DNA of 64,000 bases from Phoebastria nigripes (Eukaryota; Chordata; Aves; Procellariiformes; Diomedeidae). Of this stretch, positions 38,400 through 48,960 are shown piece after piece (positions within the stretch are counted from its first letter, which is position 1; every line of letters starts with the position of its first letter). The position numbers were made by a program, and so were the translations under genes. The DNA lies in assembly GCA_035582835.1 (NCBI GenBank), contig JAYKAV010002464.1, positions 525,996 to 589,995 on the forward strand, in the 5' to 3' direction. The notes below the pieces were generated by a model. It was not told where the DNA came from and did not search any database. It was given only the letters and a program-made list of their open reading frames with translations.

Positions 38400-38720
38400 A
38401 ATGATCAAAACTTCATGTGGAAAAAGCTGAGTGGGGTGCCTTATGGATGCTAGAGGCAGCATGTTCAATATATTTACTTGTGGCCCAGTAATGAGATGGT
38501 AGAAGATAACATATGGAGCTAGCAAAGGACATCAGGAAAATTTCAGAGAGCTTGTGGAAAACTTGAAAACATCTGTGAAACAGGGCAAATAAGAGCAGAT
38601 AAAATTCAATATGGAGAAATATGTAATGCCTGGCTGTGATAAACCAGTATGAAGGATAGATATATATTGATGGGTTTAAGTTAGCAGCTCTTTTCACCAC
38701 CATTAAATATCTTATACAGA
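38400..38720 (+). repeat. Ancient CR1/L3-like LINE fragment (end of reverse-transcriptase region)
   Basis: At 38595-38633 one frame reads QIKFNMEKYVMPG, which matches the CR1-group segment W-Q-x-K-F-N-x-x-K-C-x-V-M-H at the end of the reverse transcriptase. It is followed by a GATGGGTTTAAGTTAGC-like stretch as in old CR1/L3 copies. Flanking frames are broken. It is far more diverged than the CR1 at 59.5 kb. Confidence 0.5.
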
Positions 38721-41700
38721 TTTGTGAAAAAAATGCAGCAAGAAGGAAGCAAGAATTTGTTAGCTCGTGATTCATCCCCTCTTATTTAGAGCTTATAAAT
38801 GAAACTGGGTCTGTAAAGAGGAAAAGTATTCCTTTGAAAAGGATAAAGAGGACAGAGGCAGAGTTAAGAATCAAAGCTGGCAAATCATGCTACAGCTATA
38901 GAAGCTTTTTGAAAAAATAATAACTTAGTACAAGGAACTTACCTAAGAAACAGCGTTACAAAGATTATGCCCAACAACCTATAGTTATATTGAAAAAAAA
39001 AGTGTTTTACGGTCTAGGGTGTTCACTTAAGTAAAGCTAACTGTAGCTCCCCGTGGAATAGCATTGAAATCTATCCAAATAGGAGAATTCCAGTCAGAGG
39101 TCAGTATTTTCATCCCTTAAAACACGTGTGCAGCATCAGAGCATGCCACGGGAATGCAATGCCTGAAAAGCAAAGGCAGGATTCCCGAGAGCTTCAAGCC
39201 TTCCTCTCCCTACCTGGAGCCTCTGGCAGTGTAGTATCACCCAGCCTCATCTCACCTCCAGCCTCCAGAGTCACTCTCCCCGCTCCATCCGCCCCACAGA
39301 CACACCTGCGCGCTGCGATCCTACCTGGAGCTAAGTGGGATTTTCCATGCAGGCGGTGCGGCATCTCAGGGGTCCTCCCAGCACATCCCTGCCTGGCCCA
39401 GGGCTTGGCGCCTGGCCCAGGGAGAGGAGAGCCTCTTCTCCAGAGCAGCCGAGCTGTTCCCCTGTGGGTGAGAGGCTGGGTCAGTCCCAGTTCTTGTACT
39501 GGGCACTAGATGGCACAGATGGGAGGAAATTCAAAGGTAGCCAGCCTGCAAAATGTGGCGTTTCGGACAAGGGGGTCTGCCAGTTGTCCAAAAGAGGCAG
39601 CTGCCATGGGGGATGCGCTGCCAGCAGCAGCATCCCATGGGGGTATCCCCTCCATGGGGTGCTCCCCTTGCCACTGCCCTGCTGCATCCCCTCAGCATCC
39701 CATCCTGTCCTGTCCAGCCAAAGGGTTGCCTGTGCTGCACCAAAGCTGGATGGCCCTGCAAGGGCTGTGGCCTGCAACCATGCCCCTGCCTCCTGGACAT
39801 GACCTGCTATTCCTCACCAAGCACAGGCTCAGTGCCTCGGGCACCCAAACACCTTGTTCACAGAGCAGCCCTATATTTGGCTCAAACTGCATCAAAAAGA
39901 GGGGGGAAATCCTCCCTGAGATCAACTGTCCTGTTTCACTGTGAGGCTGCACCTTGGGCATCAGCCTGCAGGATAATAAATACCACCTGACAAGAGGGAG
40001 TGTGGGGAGAGATGCCAAGGGTGGGTACCTCATCAGTGGTCCCTCTGGGTTCAGGGTAGGCCTGGGGAATGGCAGCCCAGCACCTTTCCTTTGTGCTGTG
40101 GGATGATGGTGCAAAGGAGGGAGGCACTTGGTCACTGCTCTTAAAAGCATTTTTCACGAGGTAGCTCCTCTAAAGCAGCTCACTTTTCCCTCTGGTTTTC
40201 TTCCTTTTCAGCACTGCTGTCTGCAATCACTGAGGCAGGACCTGTGCCCTGGAGCCTTCCCAACCTCATCTTCCTCAATTTCTTTAAGGTGTGGATGAAA
40301 TGCCTTACAAGTGAACTGTGTGGACTGACGCAATGAGGCAAACATGGGCTAAACCACGCAAAACTGCTGTAGTAAGCACAGAAAAGGCCAAAGCATTTTT
40401 TATGGTGAGAAAAAACGTAGGAGAAGGTGGAAGGTTGTACATTGGCCTCTGCTGTTCTGACATTAGAAATTCACTTTACTTCAAAGGTTAACACAGTTAA
40501 TGCTTCTGGTGAAGATTATAGGCTCTGACAGCCTGTCTGGAAAGGCTCCATCCGTAGCACTGCATGAGGGACAGTGTGTGCAGGATGGCACTGAGGCGAG
40601 CAGCAAGCTTTGTGCACAAGGCAGAAGTGGCACACATGGGTGTTATCCAAACCAAACCTGAACCTGGCAAAGCCCAAAAGAGCTTTTGTGCTGAGCAGCT
40701 CAGTGGTGCCAGGTATTAATGACACAGACAAGACTCCTTGGAAAAGCCTGTTTGCTGAAGGGAGCAGCACTGGACAGGCTACGCTGCAGCCTTCTGGAAA
40801 AGATCAAGGCGGGCAGCACTACCCTTTCCTGTCTGTCTGCTCATGGCACTGCCCTGCAGACTGAAGTGGGTCTAGGGATCACCTAAGTTCAAACCCCACA
40901 GGGTGAATCCCTCAGCGTGTCTTAGGTGAGAGACAAAACATAAATCAGATGCCAGCAGCGTAAGATCCAAATTCATCAATGGTGTAAACAGGACAGTAGG
41001 TCAGTTTGGCTCTGACTCTTATCTTTCAAAGGCTGGAGTGGGTGACACTTGTGACCAGGGCACAAGCTGGAGGGAGGCTCACGCTAGTTCCAGGGGGCAG
41101 CTCCAGTCCAGTGTCCAGAGGCTGGCTGAGCAGTACAGAACAGCCAGAGAAGCCCTTTCAACACTGGGCTTTCACTGACAGACTTAGAGACCTGCTTCTG
41201 ACCACCCATCTAAGTCTAAATGCTTGGTCACTGGTGTGTAACAACCTGGCTCTGAAAGCTTCCTGGGCAGAGGAGGAAATGCTTCAGAGAAGGCTTTTAC
41301 GCTCCAACTGCTACTTCGAGCCCTGCTTCTTGTACTCTTCTACTGCTCTTTAAGTACTTGGGTTTTTTTAGCTGAGAGATGTCTTTTTATCTTTGGATAT
41401 AGATGGAGAAAAACTAGTCAAGCTGGAAAGAAATAAGAACAGCTAGTCACTTTTTCAGGCCTGCCATGAACTGTAAACAAGTTTTTAGAAGTTTTTTAAA
41501 CAGTGCTGAGGTCCTTGGAGAACATGAAAGTCTTAGTCAGTGGTGTCCTCCTTAGCAGGAGGACATCTTATGTGTCATCCTGATAGCTGGTCTTGCTTCA
41601 CTTTGCCAGAGCCAGTGATGGTGAGAGCATTGAGCTTCCCATGCAGACACCACTCAAACCAGCCGCCAGCATTTTCATGCACTGTGCCTGCTCAGATCAG

Positions 41701-44590
41701 ACCTCCACAGTCTGGCTGTCTGGCCTCCAGTGCCTGGTCCACATACTCTCCTGCAGGCCTGTGGTTGCTCTCAGCAGTTTAGCACTGCTGCTAAGATGCT
41801 TAGAACCAATGTAATCTGAGCACTTAGCGGTTTCAAACTCCAAAAGAAGCTTAGCAGCACCAGCCGCTGCCTTCAGCCTCTCCTGTATGGGCTTAAGATG
41901 GTTTAATTCTTTTATGAAACTGTAACTCCAGCTCATAGCCTTAAACTGTGGAGGTCCCTTCTAAGCTAGGTTTTCTAAAAGCTCTTTAGAAATATTTTTG
42001 TGACACACAAAAAAAGGGATCGCAGAGGGACGTATTATAAGATCAGATGTTTCTGCCTCTTAAAGGCTGGAAATGTGAGAGCCCCACGGCAAGGCACGTT
42101 TTAAGTCCTTGCCGGGCTTTCCTCCACTGTTTCTCCTGTCTTAGACCAGCCTCTCAAATGGGCTAATGTACAGTAATGCCTGGAGAAGTCCCAGGGCCTT
42201 CCCCTACACCTCCCATCAGCCTTGTGAAAGCATCAGCAGGCAAGCAGGCACCGCTGTGCCCCAAAGGCAGGTGGCTGAACAGCAAAGCAGCCCCCTAGGA
42301 CCACGGACTGCCCCTGGAGGTGCCACTTCCCAGCATTTGCTTCGTTAACTGCATTCGCTCTGCTTTTTTTTTACTTTACTGCCCCCCTTTACAGGCTGAT
42401 GAAAAGCACAAGGTGTTATAAAGGGGACCTTGTGCTGTTGCCTCAAAAGGCCTTGTGCCGGTCCCAGTGACTCTCCCTTCCCTTTCTGTAGGGCTTCTTG
42501 TGGATCTGCCAGAGGAAAGCAGAGAGCTGGGGAGGACAGAAAAGGTGTCTGGAAAGCACATGCAAGGCCAGGCAGCAATGGAGAAGCGGAGAAGGTGGAG
42601 GGAAAGAGCAGGGAAGTGCAAGCCTGGAGCAGAACACGAGAAGAGTCAAGGCTTCCCACCACCTCCCTCTGAAAGCTCACACAGGGCTGGAAGAAATACC
42701 CCACGCTGGAGGTGTGTGATACACTTCCTGAGTGGGACAGGANGGGACAGGAAGGGTAAGGCCTCTGTGCAGAGCCTGGCTGGCCCCAATGCTTCCAGAG
42801 CTGTGACGGATGTCTCTGGTGGTGCTCTCAGAGCTGCTTGCTCTGCCTTTCTGCCAGGCACTACAGCCACTGCAGCAGTTCAGCACAAGACTGTGTGTCC
42901 AAACCTCACAGCATCCAGCTTCACAGTCCAGCTTAATTTAATCAAGGTAAAATTCATCTAAATGAAATGGGTGCAGTATGCTCCCAGAATGGAGGTAACA
43001 GAAATCCTCCATGTACTTCAGATACCTAATCAATTCATCAGAAAAGTAGTGGAAGCTCAGTATTCTCCTGTGCTAAGAAGTCAAGATAATGCCACACATC
43101 CCTGGAGAGGACTGGGGACCTTCCCTGTGCTTGCAGCAATGTTGTCCAATTTAACTGTGACCACAAGATCACAAGTTGTTAAGATTCTCTATGCAGGCAA
43201 TATACAGGCCAACAAATCTGCTTTTATGGGCTCTGCTAGAACTTGATTAATTTGCCCAATAATGAGCAGACCAGTGTCCACAATTACTTAGCAGAACTCT
43301 GTCGCTTCTAAAACCCATCACTGCACAGATGCATGCCTCAGAGCCAGAACACCACCAACGGACCTCATGGGCTGCAAAGAGAGCCTCAGCTGCAAGAAGC
43401 AAAAGGCTTAAGACCTAATTAATATTACATGGGATATTGCTACCATTTCTCCATCAAGTGCACAGTCTCAGCAGTGCCTGTCTGCATGCAATTGCTACTG
43501 CCAGCACTGATGCTGTGGGAACTCCCTAAGACCACAGTCCAACTGATGCTGCGTTCATCTTTTATCTCCCCACCTCCATGTGCTCTGTACAACCATTAAG
43601 GGGATTTCTTCCCTGAGACTGTGCTGTCATGGACAGGCAGACTTTCTCCAGGTCTGTGCTGCTTTGTTCAGTCAAGAGTTTACAGGTGTTTGGGCTACAA
43701 AGCTCCCCACATACGTTTCTCTCGGACAGATCATGGACAAACAGCAAGTGCGTTTGCCTCCAGATACAACGAAATTAAACCTGGAGCCTGGACTAGCTCT
43801 TTGCACATATCGCTCTAGGGCTACAGGTCCCTTCCCTGCAGGAGGCTTGACTTTGAGGGATCTGCCAACAAGCTCAGAGCCACAAGAAATAACAACTTGG
43901 GAGCTCAGACAAGCTGGTTTGCAGGCAAACAAAAGCTGAAGCTGTGAAAGTGTGAGGCAGTCAATGCAGTGTCTGGCAGCACAGCCTCACCACCGCCTTA
44001 ATCCTCTTCCCCTTCTTAAGTGCTAAATTAATCAATTACATTTCCAGCCCAGCAACAACAGTCAAAAATGTAACCTTCATCATATACAAGGCAAGCATAA
44101 TTAGGACTGTCATTCAAATCCAGCTTGACCAGCATACAAATCAGAACAGCCTCGGTGAGTGTCCGGGTGCNTGAGCCCATGTGTGCGCATGCGTGTGTGT
44201 GCCTGGTTCCTCCCAGGCAGGGGCAATTGGAATTGCAGTCACACCGTGATCACCACGGGGTATTTCAAGGAAAAGGGCTGTGGCATGAGCTCTGGTTGCA
44301 GCGATCCAGCTCTGCAGTCTCTGCAGGGAGTGCTATGGTGCTGAGCACTACCCAAACAGGGCAGAGGCACATTATACAGTGCAAACTCAAGGCAACCCTC
44401 CAGTTGTGTCAGGGAGGAAGCCACAACCCTCCCAGCCATAGCACATGAGCCCTATCTCCCAGCCTGGCATTGCATACATCACAGACCCTATAGGGATGAG
44501 ACAATACAAAAATGAGAGGCCTTGGCAACCTCTGACCATGGTGCCAGTGTGAATTCATAAGGGGTGAGCAATCATAAGTAGTGAGCAAGT
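38721..44590. other. Intergenic, nothing recognised
   Basis: GC-moderate to GC-rich sequence with several overlapping open frames in different phases (for example 39335-39990 plus and 39692-40150 minus). Simultaneous openness on both strands points to composition rather than genes. No family motif was found. Confidence 0.4.
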
Positions 44591-44675
44591 ACTTATCCCT
44601 TCCCCAGTCTACTGATGGGCAAACCGAGTCATGGGGGGCTAAGTATGCTGTGCGATGGCAAGAGCAAACCAGGAG
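44591..44675 (+). repeat. Possible ancient SINE-like fragment
   Basis: TACTTATCCCTTCCCCAGTC, then TGATGGGCAAACCGAGTCA, follows the MIR/L3 order of TTATCCCC, then GATGGGGAAACTGAGGCA. It is weak and short, so confidence is low. Confidence 0.35.
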
Positions 44676-44899
44676 TGTTCAATGAAAGCATCAGCCCAAG
44701 GCTCAAAAGCAATTAAAAAAGCAAAGTGAGTGCTAGGAGACAAACAGAGCAAAACTGCAAACCTCACTGTGCTATCAGGTAGCTCCAGGGTGCATCTGCA
44801 CCCCCATGGTTGCTGTGCCAGGTTGCTGGAGGCTACAGCAGGACTAGAGGAGGGGCAGGGAGCTAGTTAAGGGTGATCTAAGGTCTGAAATGGCTTCTG

Positions 44900-45230
44900 T
44901 ATGAGACCAAGACTCTTCAGCATGGGAAACAGAAACCTGCGAGGGGACATAGCAGAGGTTTATCATTCAAGAGTGGCTTAGAGAAAATGAATAGGGAATG
45001 ACTGCCTGCTGCCTCTTCCAACATTTAAGCTACAAAGCATCAAATGAAAACAGTAAGTGACAGATTCAGAACAAAGTAAATATTTCTTCACACAACACAC
45101 AGCTGAGCAGTGGAACTCGCTGCCATAAGATGCTATGCTATGGATGCCCAAAATTTGCTCAGGCTCCAAAAAGGTTTAGGAAAAACCCATAAAGGACTAT
45201 TAAATGCAGAGATCCCCACCTCAGGAAATT
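44900..45230 (+). repeat. Ancient CR1/L3-like LINE fragment (ORF2 C-terminal region)
   Basis: The frames read RGDIAEVYHSRVA, then YFFTQHTAEQWNSLP with a stop, then DAM. These parallel the CR1-group C-terminal motif order R-G-D-L-I..Y-L-K-G, F-F-T, H/Q-W-N-S/R-L-P. Internal stops and shifts show an old dead copy. Confidence 0.6.
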
Positions 45231-47930
45231 CCCGAACTACAGATGGCTGATGGTGAGGAGGATACACAGGAACACACCAACCTGCATCCCCTTGCTCTTA
45301 TGCTCCTCGCTAGGCATTCTCTATTAACCACTGCTAATTCAGGATCCCGGGGGGAAGAGACCTGCAGTCTGATCCAGTGCAGATGCTCTTCTGTTCTGTG
45401 GCACTGACCTGAGCTCACCTTACTTGCCCTAAAGGCCAGGAGCTGGGAATGCTCCCATTACTGGACACTGGGATGACAACAAGGAGATGTGCTTACAGCA
45501 CAGAATTTGAGTGGATAGCGAGAGGATCTCTGTTTGCTTTCTATTTTTCCCATTTCTCATCTNAGGAGAGATTTTTGGGAAAACTCTNACTCAGCCATGC
45601 TGCACCCAGCTAGTTGCAGTTGCCAGCACCATATACACCTGTGTTCAGGTTAGAAGTAAGTTAATATCCTTCTGAGAGGTGCTAATATCCACTGGGATGG
45701 GGTGGAGGAATCCTCTTTCCAAGCCTCAAAACCACAGCTTGTGGTCGCCGTGAGAGGCCCTGCAGTCCCCACTCTGTCCTACCCAACAAGCTCATGAGCT
45801 GATCTACCTCCCTGTAGAGTTTTCAGGTGTCCTTGCCACCACAGCAAACAGGAAAAGGAAGGTGAGGACACTCCTGTAGATTGGTAACCCCCAGGTCTTG
45901 CATCGTCACCTACTGGCTCAGTCTCTCCTAGGGCTGCATAGGACCAGAGGATGCAGTCTCTGACAGAGTCTACTCTTCCCAAGCAAACTCCTGCCTCCTC
46001 CCCCTATATGCAGCAAATCTTGTTGACCATCTTAGCTATAGAAATACATGCACTCGCTGTCATGCGCCCTTTGAAAGCACACACACTGATAGGACAGGAT
46101 TATCTCTTCATCTACAAAGAGCTGCCAGTCAGCCATTCTCCTTCAGTAAAACCAAGCGAAGCATTGGTGTTTCTCATTAGCTCCTATTATTCATGCTGTT
46201 GTAGTGTTTCCAGTTTTAAAGCACACAGACGAGAGACAGCTGAACTGCCCCCGCAACTGTTTGTTTGTTTGTTAAGAGGATTTGATCTGTGGCAGGATAT
46301 TTTCAAGTCATACACAGAGGGGAAGGTATCCTGGTAACAGTGCCATCCTCTGAGTCGCTTGCTTGCCCTGGTTCTCCCACGGCCTCGGAACAAAGCACAC
46401 GGTCTCATCCCCACCTAAGTGAAAGCTGCAGATTATATTTCCTTCTCCTGACTCTCGGAGATAAGGTGTGAGACAATTCAGCCATACAAAGCCATTCTGC
46501 TATTAAACTGATCCTTTGGTTACAAACCCTGCTATTGCTGCTTCTCCTTTCAGCAGCACTCACAGAACNGAGCACAGATCTAAGGCAGTCTGTCCAGTTG
46601 CCAGACGGGGGGAAAGGCCACCACGCAACCCTCCATTGACACCTTTACCCATCGCTCCAGCCAGGCAGTTTTTATCCTTCCCTTTGCTCCCAGTGACACT
46701 CCTGTAGCCATAATGCTGCACCCCACACAAGTGATTTTCTCTTGACCCAGCCTCTCTCAAAGCTCTCTGATCAGATCCTGAAGTCCTTACTCAGCATCTA
46801 CTCCCTCCAAATGGGATTAGCCTGAGTCAGGCTTAGCAATATCTCAGGACCTGTCTGAGCTAATTTCTCTCTTGCAGGTGCTTAGCTAGAGCAGGGAGGG
46901 GAATAACAGGGACATCAACAGTCAGGGCTTTTGTCTGATCAAACATTGAGTAAACCTCTGAGAAGGGCCATCAGAATTTGGCCTATCATGGTTCGAGACC
47001 CCCATAAATACTGTGACAAAATTGATGCATTGGCCAGGCTGCTTTAGAGTCCAGCCCCATTTTGTCCCTGTCTCTTCAAGCCGGACTCAGGTCACCCATA
47101 GAGTATTTGAACGAGGCTGCAATGATGGAGAGCACCCACACCTCCATCCCCATTCACGGCTCTGAGGAACGCTGAGAAGGAAAATGAACCTTGCTGGCTC
47201 TGTACAGCAAAGAGCCATGGCCATCCCCATTCCCCCAAAGTGAGGACCCAATGGCCACAAGAACAGATTCTTCTGCGGATGCATCAGATGATACTTGTCT
47301 AACAGATGCACAAGGCAGTGGGAACCCCAGGCTGTTCCCATAACTGTGTGCCCTCACATTACAGCTACCAAACACTCCTGCTCTCTGTGCAGGACTTGCG
47401 GTCTGTCATGGGCACCTGGGCTCAGTGTGGTGATAGTCCTGAACAGAAGTGAGCCCGTGGCCCCAGCCCCAGAAAGTGGAAGGTCAGGCTGAGCCACTGG
47501 TTATACTGGGAGCATGACTCAGCTGCCTGCAAAATATCGGTGGCTGGAGATGGGATCCAGGCTTTGTTTTTTACCATCCTGTTGGATGGCAGTGATTTTG
47601 TCTGAGGAAAAGCATGTGCTAAACTTGCTGTGCACTGCTGGGGGAGGGAGGAATGCATATGAGGAAAACACTTCTACCCACAGCAGGTAAGGAGTGGTGC
47701 CAGCATCGTACTATTAGTTGCAGACAACGTGTGGTGGGCAAAATTCCTGCCACTTTCTAGATTTTTAAAAACACCTCCTCTGGGTCCAACAGCAGACTGA
47801 TAGAAAACACAGCCCACAGAAGCAGTCCCAGTCAGACGGCGTGTTTTGAACTACTGTTAATCTTGACAACCTTTTGCAGTGTTCAAAGAGTTTGCCCTGG
47901 AAAAAAAGCTCCCCAAAATGCCTGGATGCA
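45231..47930. other. Intergenic upstream of LRRC75B, nothing recognised
   Basis: Unique sequence leading up to the CpG island. It has isolated n bases (near 45563, 45588, 46569). No credible coding region or tRNA was seen. Confidence 0.4.
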
Positions 47931-47934
47931 AGGA

Positions 47935-48960
47935 GCGGTCCCGGCAGCATCCGCTTCTCTCTTTGTCTCCTCCACCAAGCATCTCCCGGCAGAACAAACC
48001 CGGGAGGAGGAGGCGCCNCCGGGAGAAGAGGCTGCGGGGACTGCCTGCTCCTCCAGCCGTCGGGGAGGCGGGTGCTAGGGCAGGGACCCGAGCAAATAAA
48101 ATACCCCTGGGACATTACTCCTCCGGGAGCGCCGGGAACCACCAGCGGGGGATCACGGGGAGCCAGGGCGGGGCCGGCCGGGCGGGGCGGGGCGGCCCGG
48201 ACCCCCCGCCTACCCCGGTACCTCCCCCGGCCCAGAGCCCGGTGCGCGCCCGGTCCGGAGCGCGGCCCGGCGGCATTGCGGCCGGAGCGCGGCCATGGGC
48301 TCCCGGCTGAGCCGGCAGAGCAGCCTGGAGGAGGAGAGCACCGAGGAGCCCTGCGCCGGCAAGCTGGAGGGCGGCCGGGGTGACTTCCACCTCTCCTCCC
48401 TGCTCCTCCACCCGCAGAAGCTGCCCGGGGTGCTGCGGAAAGCCTCGCCGGCGCCCTACGTGCGGCGGGTGGGGTGGCTGCGGGAGATCCAGGCCACCAT
48501 CCGGGAGCACAAGCGGGAGCACGCAGTGCACATCCTCCGGCTGCTTAGGAAGGTAAATGCTGCGGGCCCCGGGGCCGCCACCTCCGGGGCAGTGCGGGCA
48601 GATAGGAGCGGCGGGCAGGGCAGGCAACAAAGGGCTGTGCGCGGCGCGGGCGGTGCCGGCCGGGCCGGGGTCTGCAGCACCCCCCCATCCCGGTAGTATG
48701 GGGCAGGGATCCGGGGTTTACAAGCCCCCCTCCTCGGCGGTGTGGGTTTGCAGCTCCCTTTGGCGGTGCAGGGCGAGCCGGGCTCTTTGTGCTGCCTTTC
48801 GCCGCTCCGTGCCCCGGCGGTGCGGGAGCCGCCTCGCTCGGTCCCCGCCGCGGCAGGCAGGAGCGGCTGCGGGGAGGCGACACCCGCCCTGGCTCCCTGC
48901 TACCTCCCCGTGTCCCCGCCCGGGCGAGGGGCACCTGGCCCGGCTGCCTGGGGGCAGGGA
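47935..48960. promoter_or_regulatory. LRRC75B: CpG island spanning LRRC75B promoter, exon 1 and start of intron 1
   Basis: The base composition changes abruptly to G+C-rich DNA dense in CpG, unlike the flanks. GC boxes (GGGCGGGGC-type) lie at 48166-48174 and 48180-48195, about 100-130 bp before the start codon. An A+T stretch AAATAAAATA at 48094-48103 could act as a weak TATA-like element, but a dispersed CpG-type promoter is more likely. Many reading frames stay open here because of composition and should be ignored. Confidence 0.8.
48295..48552 (+). CDS. LRRC75B: LRRC75B exon 1 (coding part)
   Basis: This is 258 nt, 86 residues, phase 0, with donor AGGAAG|GTAAAT. The first 50 residues are acidic and Ser-rich, then Leu-rich (LSSLLLHP), and are poorly conserved with human. 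The conserved part starts at APYVRRVGWLREIQ and ends HILRLLRK. Gly2 and Ser6 fit a myristoylation signal. Confidence 0.94.

Noticed and set aside
39335..40150. Several overlapping 130-155-codon frames on both strands
   Set aside because: Simultaneous openness in several phases points to composition; no frame has a recognisable motif and no splice-linked partner was seen.
46985..47005. GGTTCGAGACC, resembling a tRNA T-loop
   Set aside because: The flanks do not pair into a T-stem and no D-arm, anticodon arm or acceptor stem lies upstream.
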